DNA of 35,247 bases, taken from assembly GCF_004349215.1 (NCBI RefSeq), contig NZ_SMKU01000061.1:1-35247 (forward strand), read 5' to 3'. The DNA is from Actinomadura rubrisoli. GTDB lineage: Bacteria; Actinomycetota; Actinomycetes; Streptosporangiales; Streptosporangiaceae. The position numbers and the translations under genes are program-made. The notes under the pieces were generated by a model, which was not told the origin of the DNA, did not search any database, and was given only the letters and a program-made list of their open reading frames with translations. Below, piece by piece: positions 1 to 9,001 of the stretch (position 1 is its first letter; every line of letters starts with the position of its first letter).

Positions 1-362
1 CGCCCTCGACCGGCAGCGTCCGCGACGACCTGCTGGTGACCCTCACGTGCCTGCGCGACACGCTGGTCGCGTGCCGCGGCGCCGCGTTCAAGGTGCTGAA
101 GGAGGAGAGCGCGGACGGCAAGGGGCTCCTGCACGAGGTGATCAGGCAGCGCATCTCGCAGCCCGTCCGGGACATGATGTACGAGGCGCTGAGGCAGGGC
201 GCCGAGCGCGGCGAGGTCCGCCCGGAGGCCGTCACCCGGCAGACCGCGGACGTCGGCCCCGCCCTGATCGTCTACTACAACATCACCGAGGGCACCGTGT
301 ACGGCGACGAGTCGCTGGCCTCGGTGGTCGACGAGGTGCTGGTCCCGATCATCCGCCCCTGA
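1..362 (+). CDS. TetR/AcrR-family regulator, C-terminal fragment (5' end outside window)
   Basis: The frame is open from the left edge (first full codon at 3) to a TGA at 360-362, so only about the last 119 residues are present. They form an all-helical segment typical of the ligand-binding and dimerisation half of TetR-family repressors: a stretch around VTLTCLRDTLVACRGAAF, then an arginine-rich helix pair (VIRQRISQPVRDMMYEALRQG), an AERGEVRPEA turn and a final helix ending VLVPIIRP. The GERGEVR-like turn followed by ADVGPALIVYYNI is what I associate with the TetR_C_11-type C-terminal domain. The HTH domain is outside the window, so the family call rests on the C-terminal half alone. The target is unknown. 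The next gene, the channel at 376-1461, is convergent with a 13-bp gap. Confidence 0.72.
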   Translation, partial: PSTGSVRDDLLVTLTCLRDTLVACRGAAFKVLKEESADGKGLLHEVIRQRISQPVRDMMYEALRQGAERGEVRPEAVTRQTADVGPALIVYYNITEGTVYGDESLASVVDEVLVPIIRP

Positions 363-375
363 CGGCCCGGTGTCC

Positions 376-1461
376 CTAGGACAGGCGGGGCGCGGTGTCC
401 CTGGGAGAGGCGTGGCTCGGGGCGTCCGCCTGCGGCCCGCCGTCGACGGTGACGCGGCGGCGCGGGTAGGGGGTGTCGATGCCCTCCTCGCGGAAGGCCC
501 GGTGCAGCCGCTTGACGAACTCGTGCTTGATCTTGAACTGGTCGCCGAACTCCTTGGTCCGCAGGATGACGGTGAAGTCGATCGACGACTCGGCGAAGGT
601 GTGGAAGCGGACGAGGATCTCCGCGTCCTTCACGCCGCCCTGAACCTCCGCCATCACCTCCTCGCCGATATCGACGGTGAGCTTCTCCACCCGCTCCAGG
701 TCGGCCTCGTAGGGCACCCGCGCCTGGAGCAGCAGCGACATGTCCTGCGCGGGCCGGTGGAAGTTGGTGAGGATCGTGTCGGAGAACCGCTGGTTCGGGA
801 TGACCTCGATGTTGTCCGACAGCGTCCGGATGGAGGTGTTGCGCCAGTTGATGTCGACGACGTATCCCTCCTGGCCGCTGCTCAGCTTGATGTAGTCGCC
901 GGGCTCGATGGTCTTGGACGCCAGGACGTGCACGCCCGCGAACAGGTTCGCGAGGGTGTCCTGGAGGGCGAGCGCGACCGCGAGGCCGCCGACGCCCAGG
1001 GCGCCGAGCAGCGGTGTGATCGAGACCCCGAGGCTCTGCAGCATCACCAGGATGCCGACGCCGAGGACGATCACCCGGGTGATGTTGGCGAAGATCGTCA
1101 CGTTGGCGGCCACGCCCTGGCGGGTCATCGCGATCGAGGCCACCGAGCCCGCGATGAGCCGGGCCAGCGCCAGCGACACGATGAAGATCGTCCCGGCGGT
1201 GAGCACCTTGGCGGTGACGTCGAGGGTGCCGCGCCGCAGGTCCAGCACGTTGACCGCGATCCACGCCCCGCCGAGCAGCGCGACGGGCACCGCCAGGTCC
1301 CGCACGAGCCGGGCGGCCAGGTCGTCCCAGGCCCACCGGGTGTCGCCCGCCCGGCGGAACAGCCGGCTCGTCAGCAGCCGCAGCACGACCGCGATCGCCA
1401 GCGCGACCGCCATCACGGCCGCCGCGATGACGACCCGCTGCCAGTCCAGAAGGTCAGCCAT
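376..1461 (-). CDS. Small-conductance mechanosensitive channel (MscS family)
   Basis: A 361-residue membrane protein with three or more N-terminal hydrophobic helices (roughly residues 9-30, 55-75, 88-112, 122-165), followed by the MscS pore and beta domain. The pore helix is the Gly/Ala-rich segment LLGALGVGGLAVALALQDTL, and the family signature follows: ANLFAGVHVLASKTIEPGDYI, a GYVVDINWRNTSIRT stretch and IPNQRFSDTILTNF. MscS channels open on membrane tension and release solutes on hypo-osmotic shock. The start is the ATG at 1461-1459, with GGAGG six bases upstream; the much longer open frame upstream of it is antisense to the hydrolase gene. The tail (PQADAPSHASPRDTAPRLS) is low complexity. 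It diverges from the hydrolase across a 222-bp spacer. Confidence 0.9.
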   Translation of the reverse strand: MADLLDWQRVVIAAAVMAVALAIAVVLRLLTSRLFRRAGDTRWAWDDLAARLVRDLAVPVALLGGAWIAVNVLDLRRGTLDVTAKVLTAGTIFIVSLALARLIAGSVASIAMTRQGVAANVTIFANITRVIVLGVGILVMLQSLGVSITPLLGALGVGGLAVALALQDTLANLFAGVHVLASKTIEPGDYIKLSSGQEGYVVDINWRNTSIRTLSDNIEVIPNQRFSDTILTNFHRPAQDMSLLLQARVPYEADLERVEKLTVDIGEEVMAEVQGGVKDAEILVRFHTFAESSIDFTVILRTKEFGDQFKIKHEFVKRLHRAFREEGIDTPYPRRRVTVDGGPQADAPSHASPRDTAPRLS

Positions 1462-1683
1462 GGCGCACCTCCGGCCCCCGCTCGCGCGATTCGGGCATGA
1501 CGTGGATCTCTCCCTCCGCGGGCCGGCCTCGGCCGCCCCGTCCGGCACGGTACTGCACTGGTACACCAATTGTTCGATGTGCTGCACCATTTCCGATATC
1601 GCCCTGATCGTAGTGAACGGGGGGAGGGCGCGGGCCATGGCGGCGCGGCTACGGTTACGATCGATCAAGTGGTAGGCGTGGGA

Positions 1684-3324
1684 ATGATGCGCCGGCTCGG
1701 GGTCACGGCGCTGGGACTGCGGAACGGCCCCCACCGGGTGATGGTCGAGCGGGACCTGGAGGTACCGGCCGCGGACGGGGTGACCCTGCTCGCCGACCGG
1801 TACGCGCCCGTCGACGTCGAACGGGCCCCGATCGTCCTCGTCCGCTCCCCCTACGGGCGGCGCGGGCCGTTCGGGCTGATGTGCGGGCAGGCGTTCGCCT
1901 CCCAGGGGTTCCAGGCCGTGGTGCAGAGCGTGCGCGGCGGATTCGGGTCCGGCGGCGTGTTCGAGGCGCTGGACGAGCGGGAGGACGGCCTGGCCACCAT
2001 CGCCTGGCTCAAGGACCAGCCGTGGTTCGGCGGCACGTTCGCCATGCACGGCCCGAGCTACCTCGGCTACGTCCAGTGGGCCGTCGCCGCCGAGGCCGGG
2101 CCCGCGCTGAAGGCGCTGTCGATGCAGGTCACCGCGTCCACCTTCCGGGACGCCGTCAACGTCGGCGGCACGTTCGCGCTGGAGTCGGCGCTGATCTGGG
2201 TCGACCTGACCGCCCGGATGAAGCACTCGCTGTCGGGCATCACGACCGGGATCATGTCGCCGCGCCGCGCCCGGCGGGCCGCGCTGTCGGGCCGCCCCCT
2301 CGCCGAGCTGGACCGGCTCGCGACGGGCGCGCAGCAGCGCTTCTTCCAGGAGCTCCTCGTCAACGGGCCCGACACGCCGTTCTGGGACAGGCGCGACTTC
2401 AGCCCGACGGTCTCGGAGGTGGCCGCGCCGGTCAACATGACCGGCGGCTGGTACGACATCTTCCTGCCCTGGCAGCTCAAGGACTACGCCGCGCTGCGGG
2501 CGGCCGGGCACCGCCCGTACCTGACGATCGGTCCGTGGTTCCACGCCGACCAGCGGATGATGCGCGGATCGGTCGGCGAGTCGGTGAAGTGGTTCCGGGC
2601 CCACCTGCTGGACGACCCGTCCGAGCTGCGGGAGCTGCCCGTCCGGCTGTTCGTCACCGGGGCGGGCGAGTGGCGCGAGTTCCCCGACTGGCCCGTCCCG
2701 GGCATGCGGGAGGAGCACTGGCACCTGCGGCCGGGCGGCGCCCTGTCCCCGGACGCGCCGCCCGCGTCCGAGCCCGATACCTACCGGTACGACCCCGAGC
2801 ACCCGACGCCGTTCCTCGGCGGCCCCACCCTGCTCGGCGAGACCCGCCCGTCCACCGACCAGCGGCGATTGGAGCGGCGGCGGGACGTGCTGACCTACAC
2901 CTCCGCCGTCCTGGACGAGGACCTGGAGATCATCGGCCCGGTCACCGCCGACCTGTACGTCCGCTCGAACCGGGAGCACACCGACTTCGTGGTGCGGCTG
3001 TGCGACGTGACGCCGGACGGCGAGTCGCTCAACCTGTGCGAGGGCATGCGGCGCCTCGTCCCGGGGACGCCGGAGGCGGGCGAGGACGGCGTCCGCCGCG
3101 TCGCCGTGGAGCTGTGGCCGGTCGGTCACCGCTTCCGGCGCGGCCACCGCGTCCGCGTCCAGATCGCGAGCGGCGCCTACCCGCGCGTGGCCCGCAACCC
3201 CGGCACCGGCGAGCCCATCGGCACCGCCACCGCGATGCTGACCGCCGACCAGGAGGTCTTCCACTCCCCCGGCCGCGCGTCCGCGGTCGTCCTGCCGGTC
3301 GTCCCGCCCGGCGGCGCTCACTGA
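1684..3324 (+). CDS. CocE/NonD-family hydrolase (X-Pro dipeptidyl-peptidase-like)
   Basis: A 546-residue protein from the chosen ATG (1684, the first of two adjacent ATGs). Upstream in-frame codons exist back to about 1570 but the extra residues look unlike the family. The N-terminal alpha/beta-hydrolase domain has VRSPYGRRG, the nucleophile motif HGPSYLGY (Ser about residue 125), a GGWYDIF strand carrying the likely acid and GPWFHADQ, where the His may belong to the triad. The C-terminal part (about 340 on) is the jelly-roll PepX_C domain (DLYVRSNREHTDFVVRLCDVTPDGES, HRVRVQIASGAYPRVARNP). Members hydrolyse esters or N-terminal X-Pro dipeptides (cocaine esterase, glutaryl-7-ACA acylase); the substrate here cannot be read from sequence. 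No signal peptide is visible, so it is probably cytoplasmic. SD before 1684 is weak (GTGGGA). Confidence 0.88.
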   Translation: MMRRLGVTALGLRNGPHRVMVERDLEVPAADGVTLLADRYAPVDVERAPIVLVRSPYGRRGPFGLMCGQAFASQGFQAVVQSVRGGFGSGGVFEALDEREDGLATIAWLKDQPWFGGTFAMHGPSYLGYVQWAVAAEAGPALKALSMQVTASTFRDAVNVGGTFALESALIWVDLTARMKHSLSGITTGIMSPRRARRAALSGRPLAELDRLATGAQQRFFQELLVNGPDTPFWDRRDFSPTVSEVAAPVNMTGGWYDIFLPWQLKDYAALRAAGHRPYLTIGPWFHADQRMMRGSVGESVKWFRAHLLDDPSELRELPVRLFVTGAGEWREFPDWPVPGMREEHWHLRPGGALSPDAPPASEPDTYRYDPEHPTPFLGGPTLLGETRPSTDQRRLERRRDVLTYTSAVLDEDLEIIGPVTADLYVRSNREHTDFVVRLCDVTPDGESLNLCEGMRRLVPGTPEAGEDGVRRVAVELWPVGHRFRRGHRVRVQIASGAYPRVARNPGTGEPIGTATAMLTADQEVFHSPGRASAVVLPVVPPGGAH

Positions 3325-3334
3325 CCCACAGTGC

Positions 3335-3796
3335 TCACTGACCTGCGGCGTGGCGGCGCAGGGCCGCGAGGGCCCGGTCCGCGTGGGCGTTCATCCGGAT
3401 CTCGCTCTTGACGATCTCCAGGACGCGCCGGTCGGTGCCGATCACGAACGTCCGCCGCTTCGTCGGCGCCAGCGCGATGCCGCGCTTCACCCCGAAGCGG
3501 GCCCGCACCTCGCCGCCCGGGTCGGAGAGCAGCGGGTAGCCGAACCCGTGCTTGTCGGCGAACTCCTTCTGCCTGCCCACCTCGTCGGCGCTGACGCCGA
3601 CCGGATGGGCGCCGACCTCGGCCAGCTCCGCCACGAGATCGCGGAAGTGGCACGCCTCGGCCGTGCAGCCGGGCGTCATCGCGGCCGGGTAGAAGAAGAG
3701 CACGACGGGCCCGTCCTCCAGCAGCCCGCTCAGCGTCCGCCGCTCGCCCGTCTCGTCCGGAAGCTCGAAGTCCTCGACCACATCGCCAACGTTCAT
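3335..3796 (-). CDS. bcp: Thioredoxin-dependent peroxiredoxin, PrxQ/BCP type
   Basis: 153 residues, the usual length for atypical 2-Cys PrxQ/BCP proteins that reduce hydroperoxides with thioredoxin in the cytoplasm. The start of the thioredoxin fold (VGDVVEDFELPDETGE) is followed by VVLFFYPAAMTPGCTAEACHF. This contains the peroxidatic Cys44 in the TPGCT motif and a second Cys49 five residues later, the resolving position of the PrxQ alpha2 subgroup. GVSADEVGRQKEFADKHGF and KRRTFVIGTDRRV complete the family pattern. It lies 19 bp downstream of the cyclotransferase-like gene on the same strand, so the two are probably cotranscribed, and it converges with the hydrolase (10-bp gap). The SD is poor: AAAGG is about 15 bases from the ATG. 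Confidence 0.92.
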   Translation of the reverse strand: MNVGDVVEDFELPDETGERRTLSGLLEDGPVVLFFYPAAMTPGCTAEACHFRDLVAELAEVGAHPVGVSADEVGRQKEFADKHGFGYPLLSDPGGEVRARFGVKRGIALAPTKRRTFVIGTDRRVLEIVKSEIRMNAHADRALAALRRHAAGQ

Positions 3797-3815
3797 GGAC
3801 TCGACGGTAGACCTT

Positions 3816-4466
3816 TCAAATGAATGTCGTTCGGGACTCAGGGGGCGGCGGGGTCAGAAGAGTGGTGATGGCGGTCTCGGTCCAGGTGCCGGCGGCGCCC
3901 GGGCGGGACGAGAGGTAGGCGGCGGCGCGGGCGGGCGGCCAGCCGTGCGCCTCGCGGAGCCCGTGGCCGAGCATGGTCAGGTACGGGGCGGTCGGCGCGT
4001 TCAGCTCGGCGCCCTCGGCCTTCCCGGGCGCGGTGAAGGTGAGCATCGGGTGGCCGTCGCGCTCCCCGACCTTGAGGAGCGTCTCGTAGCGGCCGGGGCC
4101 GAGGCGCTGGCGGCCCGTCGCGATGACCTCCGACAGGTCGTGGACGGCGCCGGTCTCGCGGCGCATCTCCTGGGCCATCACGTCGCAGAACTGCTCCCGC
4201 GACAGCAGGTAGGCGCGGGCGGCGGCCCGCCCGGGCAGCCCGGGGTCGTAGAAGGCCATGCCGCCGCCCCAGGTCAGCGAGGTCAGCGCGAAGTAGATCC
4301 CGCCGGGCATCGTGACCGCCCGCTCGGCGCGGGCCGGACGGGTGTCGCGGCAGCCGGTGTAGTGCCGCGCGCCGCCCCTCGGACGGCCCCCGGACAGGTA
4401 GCAGCCGAACCTCTCGCGGAACAGGTTCGACCCGTACGCGACGTACCAGAGCTGCTCTCGGTCCAC
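3816..4466 (-). CDS. Gamma-glutamylcyclotransferase-like protein (often misnamed histone deacetylase)
   Basis: 216 residues from a GTG at 4466. The N-terminus reads LWYVAYGSNLFRERFGCYL, the YGSNL strand-loop of the GGCT/AIG2 fold that binds a gamma-glutamyl substrate. IYFALTSLTWGGGMAFYDP and RAYLLSREQFCDVMAQEM follow the fold, and the acidic residue of the QEM segment could be the catalytic acid. Proteins of this actinobacterial subgroup are often labelled histone deacetylase in databases; I see no HDAC motifs and prefer the cyclotransferase-like call. Substrate is unknown. It probably forms a two-gene unit with the downstream peroxiredoxin, which would fit a thiol/redox role, but that is inference. 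The start codon directly abuts a GGGAAGG sequence, so the start is not certain. Confidence 0.72.
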   Translation of the reverse strand: MDREQLWYVAYGSNLFRERFGCYLSGGRPRGGARHYTGCRDTRPARAERAVTMPGGIYFALTSLTWGGGMAFYDPGLPGRAAARAYLLSREQFCDVMAQEMRRETGAVHDLSEVIATGRQRLGPGRYETLLKVGERDGHPMLTFTAPGKAEGAELNAPTAPYLTMLGHGLREAHGWPPARAAAYLSSRPGAAGTWTETAITTLLTPPPPESRTTFI

Positions 4467-4523
4467 CCTTCCCAGTATTCCCGCAGGCCGTCGCGCGCGG
4501 TGGAGAGTTCCGATTCGCGAGGT

Positions 4524-4552
4524 TTGACGGAGTGCGCCACCGGAAATAGTCT
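4524..4552 (+). promoter_or_regulatory. Vegetative-type promoter for the glycosyltransferase
   Basis: TTGACG (4524-4529) and TAGTCT (4547-4552) are separated by exactly 17 bp, close to the actinomycete primary-sigma consensus TTGACA-N17-TAGRNT. Transcription would start near 4559, about 60 nt before the ATG at 4619. This is the intergenic space between the divergent cyclotransferase-like gene and the glycosyltransferase. Confidence 0.6.
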
Positions 4553-4618
4553 CACCCGAGCAGGTGTCTACGACGCAGATACCTCCAGGCTTCCCCTGTG
4601 ATGTCCCGGAGGATCGTC

Positions 4619-5887
4619 ATGCACCGCCCGCTGAACATCGCTCTCGTGTCCGCCTCCGACCTCGACGGCGAGCACGCGCACTCCATTCACGTCCGGGATC
4701 TCGCCCGCTCCCTCGCCAGGCCCGCGTCCGGCGACGGCAAGGGCAACCAGGTCACGGTGTACACCCGGCGGCAGAGCCCGGCCGCGCGCGGCAGGGTCCG
4801 GCTCGCGCCGGGCGCCGCGCTGGTCCACCTCGACGCCGGTCCCGCGAAGCGCCTGAGCGACGACGAGCAGCTCCAGCACGTCCGCGACCTCGCCGACGAG
4901 CTGCGCCGCCGCTGGTCCGGCGCCGGACGGCCCGACATCGTCCACGCGCACGGCTGGATCGGCGGGCTCGCCGCCTGCGCCGTCGCCCGCGAGCTCGGCA
5001 TCCCGTTCGCGCAGAGCTTCCACGGCGTCGCCGACGCCGAGCGCCGCGGCGGCCGCCCCGTCCACCCGCACCGGGCCCGGCTGGAGCGGGCCATCGGCCG
5101 CGGCGCCGGCATCGTGCTGGCCGGGCACTCCGAGGAGGCGCACGCGGTCGTGCGGATGGGCGTCCCCCGCCCGTCGGTCACCGTCGTCCCCTACGCCGTG
5201 GACGGCGAGCACTTCGCGCAGGTCGGCCCGGCGATGCCGCGCGGCGACCGGGACCGGCTCGTGATGATCTGCCGCGACCTGGAGGCCGGCGACGTCGCCA
5301 CCGCGCTGCGCGCCCTGGTGCACGTCCCCGGCGCCGAGCTGGCGGTCGCCGGCGGCCCGTCCCGCGAGGACCTGGAGAACGACCCGGTCGTGCACCGGCT
5401 GATCATGCTCGCCAAGGAACTGCACGTCGCCGACCGTGTGATCTTCCTCGGCCGGATGCCCCGCAAGGCACTGCCCAAGCTGCTGCGCACGGCCCGCGTG
5501 GCGCTGTCCCTGGCCCCCGTCCAGCCGTCCCCCGCGGTCCCGCTGGAGGCCATGGCCTGCGGCGTCCCCGTCGTGGCGACCACGGCGGGCGGCAACGCCG
5601 ACGAGGTGCTCGACAAGATCACCGGGCTGCACGTCCCGGCGGGCCGCCCGGTCGTGATCGGACGGGCGATCCGGCGCCTTCTCAGCGAGGAGACCACGCT
5701 GCACGGCTACTCCATCGCCGCCGCCGACCGGGCCCGCTCCCGCTACGCCTGGGACCGGATCGCCGCCGAGACGCTGCGCGCGTACGCGAAGGTGCTCCCC
5801 ATCCCGGACCCCGAGCCCGAGCCCGAACTGCGGGACGAGGACGAGGTGGAGCGCGAGGCCGACAGGACCCCCGCACTGGTCGGCTGA
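4619..5887 (+). CDS. GT-B glycosyltransferase (GT4-like)
   Basis: 422 residues from the ATG at 4619, chosen because GGAGG lies six bases upstream; earlier in-frame starts at 4598 and 4601 have no such site and leave a non-family leader. The N-terminal domain starts LNIALVSASDLDGEHAHSIHVRDLARSLA, then DIVHAHGWIGGLAACAVARELGIPF, typical of the acceptor domain of GT4 enzymes. The C-terminal donor domain has DRVIFLGRMPRKALPKLLRTA and the nucleotide-sugar motif around PLEAMACGVPVVATTAGGNADEV, where the Glu of the E-x7-E motif would contact the sugar. The tail after about residue 395 is acidic low complexity (DPEPEPEPELRDEDEVEREAD). Acceptor and sugar are unknown. It stands alone, followed by a strong hairpin. 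Confidence 0.88.
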   Translation: MHRPLNIALVSASDLDGEHAHSIHVRDLARSLARPASGDGKGNQVTVYTRRQSPAARGRVRLAPGAALVHLDAGPAKRLSDDEQLQHVRDLADELRRRWSGAGRPDIVHAHGWIGGLAACAVARELGIPFAQSFHGVADAERRGGRPVHPHRARLERAIGRGAGIVLAGHSEEAHAVVRMGVPRPSVTVVPYAVDGEHFAQVGPAMPRGDRDRLVMICRDLEAGDVATALRALVHVPGAELAVAGGPSREDLENDPVVHRLIMLAKELHVADRVIFLGRMPRKALPKLLRTARVALSLAPVQPSPAVPLEAMACGVPVVATTAGGNADEVLDKITGLHVPAGRPVVIGRAIRRLLSEETTLHGYSIAAADRARSRYAWDRIAAETLRAYAKVLPIPDPEPEPELRDEDEVEREADRTPALVG

Positions 5888-5901
5888 CGCCTCCACCCCA
5901 C

Positions 5902-5933
5902 GGGCCCCGGATTCCTCCCCGGATCCGGGGCCC
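5902..5933 (+). terminator. Hairpin after the glycosyltransferase
   Basis: GGGCCCCGGAT (5902-5912) and ATCCGGGGCCC (5923-5933) form an 11-bp perfect stem with a 10-nt loop, 14 nt after the glycosyltransferase stop. There is no U-tract, as is common for actinomycete terminators. It separates this gene from the LAL regulator 88 bp further on. Confidence 0.65.
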
Positions 5934-6020
5934 CCGCATGCGCCCGGGGCGCGGCCGCCCGGCTCGTTCCCCGGACGGCGCCGCCGCACCCCGTCCGCCC
6001 ACGTCGCGTGGTGGGATACT

Positions 6021-8981
6021 GTGCGGCATGGTCCAATCCACGCCGCCTGCGGGCGCCGGGTGCTGATCGGCAGGGCGGCCCAGCTCGCCGAGCTGACCGC
6101 CGCGCTCGACCGGGCCGCCGCGGGCACCGCCGGGGTCGTGCTCGTCAGCGGCGACGCGGGCGTCGGCAAGACCCATCTCGTCTCCGCGCTCACCCGCGCC
6201 GCCCGCGAGCGGGGCTGCGCCATCCTGGTCGGGCAGTGCGCGGAGCTGGGCGAGAGCATGCCCTACCTGCCGCTGGCGGACGCCCTGTGGGCCGCCGCCC
6301 GCGCCGAGTCCCCCGAGTCCGACGCCGTCCGCGCCGCCCTGGACGCCCGTCCCGTGCTGGGACGGCTCCTGCCCGACGCCGAAGGCGCCCCCGGATCGGC
6401 GTCCGAGCTGGGCCAGCAGCAGCTGTTCGGCGCGGCGCTCGGGCTCCTCGGCGAGCTCGGGCAAGAACGCCCCGTCCTGCTCGTCCTAGAGGACCTGCAC
6501 TGGGCCGACCGCTCCACCCGGCACCTGTTGACGTTCCTCAGCCGGGTGCTCCAGCGCGAGCGGGTCTGCCTCATCGGTACCTACCGCTCCGACGACCTGC
6601 ACCGGCGGCACCCGCTGCGGCCGGTGGTGGCGGAGCTGCTGCGGCTGCCGAACGTGACCGGCGTCGAGGTCGGGCCGTTCGGGCCGGGCGAGACCGCCGA
6701 CTACCTCGCCGCGCTGGCGCGCGGCGCCGGGCCGGTGACCGCCGAGGTCGTCGAGCGGGTCCACACCCGCTCGGAGGGCAACGCCTTCTACGCCGCCGAG
6801 CTGTACTCCGCCGAGAGCACCGGCGAGGACCTGCCCGCCGGGCTCGCCGACCTGCTGCTGTCGCGGGTGGAGCGGCTGTCGGAGGACGCGCAGCGTGTCG
6901 TGCGCGTCGCGGCGGTGGCCGGGCGCCGCATCGACGACGAGCTCGTCCGCCGGGTGTCGGGGCTGGACGAGGCGGCGGCCGGGGAGGCGCTGCGGGAGGT
7001 CGTCTCGCACCAGCTGCTCGTCCCGGCGGGCACCGGCTACACCTTCCGGCACGCCCTGCTGCGCGAGGCCGTCTACGCCGACCTGCTGCCCGGCGAGCGG
7101 ACCCGGCTGCACGCAGACTTCGCGCGGCTGCTCGCCGGCCCGGCCGGGGGCCGCCGCGGCTCCGCAGCCGAGCTGGCCCACCACAGCCTCGCCGCGCACG
7201 ACCTGCCCGCCGCGTTCGCCGCGTCCGTCCAGGCGGGCCGCGAGGCGCAGCGGCTCGGCGCGCCCGCCGAGGCGTTCGAGCACTTCGACCGGGCGCTGGA
7301 GCTGTGGGACGCGGTCGCCGACCCCGAGGACGTCGCCGGGACGGACCGGATCGACCTCTCGCTCACCGCCGTGCGGGCGTCCGGGCAGGCGGGCGAGATC
7401 CGCCGGGCGATCTCCCGGCTGCGCCGCCTGCTCGACCTCGCCGACCCCGCCGACGTGCGGCTCGGCGTCCGGATCCGCGAGCACCTCGCGTCCTACCTGG
7501 GCGACATCGATGAGGACGCCGAGTCGCAGCGGGTCGCCCGCGCCGCCGTCGCGATGCTCCCGCCCGACCCGCCGACCTATGAGCGCGCCGCCGCCCTGGC
7601 CACCTACGCCCGGACGCTGCTCTACAGCGACCCGGAAGGCGAGATGCCCGCCATCGCCGAGCAGGCCGTCGAGGAGGCCCGCGCGGCCGGCGCGGCCGAC
7701 GCCGAGGCGAGCCTGCTGGTCACCCTGGGCATCCACCGCGAGCTGCGGGAGGCCGACGCCGCGGTCGCCGAGGTGTTCGCCCGCGCCCGGGACCTGGCCG
7801 TCGCCGACGACAACCACCCCGTCGCGCTGCGCGCCGCGTTCCACCACGCCCGCACCAAGTTCGACCGCGGCGACCTCGCCGGGGCGACCCTCGCCGCCGA
7901 CGAGGGCGTCAAGCTCACCCTGGAGAACGGCCTCGGGTGGAGCACGTTCGGGACCGTCCTGCGCAGCCTGCAGTACCTCATCCACTACACGGCCGGGGAC
8001 TGGGACGAGGCGGTCCGGCTCGCCGACGGCTTCGGGATCCAGGTCGTCCGCCCGCCCGAGGCGCAGGTCTCCGCCTACGCCCTGTTCGTCGAGGTCGCCC
8101 GGGGCGCCGACACCGTCGACGAGCGCCTGCGCTGGATGGCGCCGCTGTGGCACGGCGAAACCTTCCTCACCTACGTCGCCCGGGGCCTCGCCGCCGAGCA
8201 CGCCCTCTGGCAGGGCGACGCCGACACCGCGATCCACCACGTCTACCGCGTGCTGGACTCCCTGCACCCGTACGAGACCGGCGTCATCCGCATCGCGGCG
8301 ACGGGCCTGTGGGCCCAGGCCGACCGCGCCGCCCGCGCCCGTGCCGCCGGCGACGACGCCACCGCCTGGGCGGCGGCCGAGGCCGGCGACGACCTGCTGC
8401 GCCGCGCCCGGCTCGTCGCCACCACCACCTGGGACGGGCATCCCCGCGCCTGGCTCGGGCTGGAGGGGCGCGCCTGGCTCGCCCGCGCCGAGGCCGAGCG
8501 CCTCCGCCTCGACGGCGACCCGGCCCCCGACGCGTGGCGCGAGACCGCCGACCTGTTCACCTTCGGCGACCCGGACGGCGGCTTCGTCTACGAGGTGGCC
8601 CGGTCCCGCTGGCGGCTCGCCGCGGCCCTGGCCGAGAGCGGCGACCGCGAGGCCGCCGCCGTCGAATGGCGCTCCGCCACCCGGATCGCCGAACGGCTCG
8701 GCGCAGCACCGCTCCTGGGCGCGCTGCGCGAGCTGGGCACCCGCGCCCGCCTGGACACCGGACGGCCCGCGTCCGCGCCGTCCGGCCCGTTCGCCGCCCT
8801 CACCGTCCGGGAGCGGGAGGTGCTGAAGCTGGTCGCCCAGGGCCAGGGCAACCGGGACATCGCAGCCGCGCTGTTCATCTCCCCGAAGACGGCGAGCGTC
8901 CACGTCTCCAACATCCTCGCCAAACTCAACGTCACCAGCCGCACCCAGGCCGCCGCCCTCGCCCACCGCGAGAACCTCTGA
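6021..8981 (+). CDS. Large ATP-binding LuxR-family (LAL) transcriptional regulator
   Basis: Up to 986 residues. The N-terminal AAA/STAND domain opens VLIGRAAQLAELTAALDRA, with Walker A GDAGVGKT at residues 44-51 and a Walker B region PVLLVLEDLHWADRSTR near 150-165. A middle region of about 550 residues is helical and TPR-like (repeated Ala-rich helices, HHSLAAHDLPAAFAASVQAG). The C-terminal 60 residues are a LuxR/GerE HTH: LTVREREVLKLVAQGQGNRDI, ISPKTASVHVSNILAKL, then NVTSRTQAAALAHR. Such LAL proteins (MalT relatives) are ATP- and ligand-responsive activators, often of pathway genes. The start is uncertain: the GTG at 6021 gives the full length, while the GTG at 6060 begins directly at VLIGR, where family members usually start. 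It converges on the NACHT gene with a 20-bp gap and no evident terminator. Confidence 0.9.
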   Translation: MRHGPIHAACGRRVLIGRAAQLAELTAALDRAAAGTAGVVLVSGDAGVGKTHLVSALTRAARERGCAILVGQCAELGESMPYLPLADALWAAARAESPESDAVRAALDARPVLGRLLPDAEGAPGSASELGQQQLFGAALGLLGELGQERPVLLVLEDLHWADRSTRHLLTFLSRVLQRERVCLIGTYRSDDLHRRHPLRPVVAELLRLPNVTGVEVGPFGPGETADYLAALARGAGPVTAEVVERVHTRSEGNAFYAAELYSAESTGEDLPAGLADLLLSRVERLSEDAQRVVRVAAVAGRRIDDELVRRVSGLDEAAAGEALREVVSHQLLVPAGTGYTFRHALLREAVYADLLPGERTRLHADFARLLAGPAGGRRGSAAELAHHSLAAHDLPAAFAASVQAGREAQRLGAPAEAFEHFDRALELWDAVADPEDVAGTDRIDLSLTAVRASGQAGEIRRAISRLRRLLDLADPADVRLGVRIREHLASYLGDIDEDAESQRVARAAVAMLPPDPPTYERAAALATYARTLLYSDPEGEMPAIAEQAVEEARAAGAADAEASLLVTLGIHRELREADAAVAEVFARARDLAVADDNHPVALRAAFHHARTKFDRGDLAGATLAADEGVKLTLENGLGWSTFGTVLRSLQYLIHYTAGDWDEAVRLADGFGIQVVRPPEAQVSAYALFVEVARGADTVDERLRWMAPLWHGETFLTYVARGLAAEHALWQGDADTAIHHVYRVLDSLHPYETGVIRIAATGLWAQADRAARARAAGDDATAWAAAEAGDDLLRRARLVATTTWDGHPRAWLGLEGRAWLARAEAERLRLDGDPAPDAWRETADLFTFGDPDGGFVYEVARSRWRLAAALAESGDREAAAVEWRSATRIAERLGAAPLLGALRELGTRARLDTGRPASAPSGPFAALTVREREVLKLVAQGQGNRDIAAALFISPKTASVHVSNILAKLNVTSRTQAAALAHRENL

Positions 8982-9001
8982 CGACGGCGTGCATCACGTG
9001 A

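Noticed and set aside
1462..1683. Promoter in the channel/hydrolase divergent spacer (TTGTTC at 1570-1575, GATATC near 1595)
   Set aside because: Spacing is 19 bp and neither hexamer matches well; direct GGTAC repeats at 1550-1565 are too short to call.
1464..3321. Long open minus-strand frame running antisense through the CocE-like hydrolase into the channel gene
   Set aside because: It gives Arg/Gly/Ala/Pro-rich protein without domains until the real channel start at 1461; typical GC-bias antisense frame.
3816..4466. Histone deacetylase annotation for the YGSNL protein
   Set aside because: No HDAC zinc-site motifs; the YGSNL loop and fold pattern fit gamma-glutamylcyclotransferase-like proteins.
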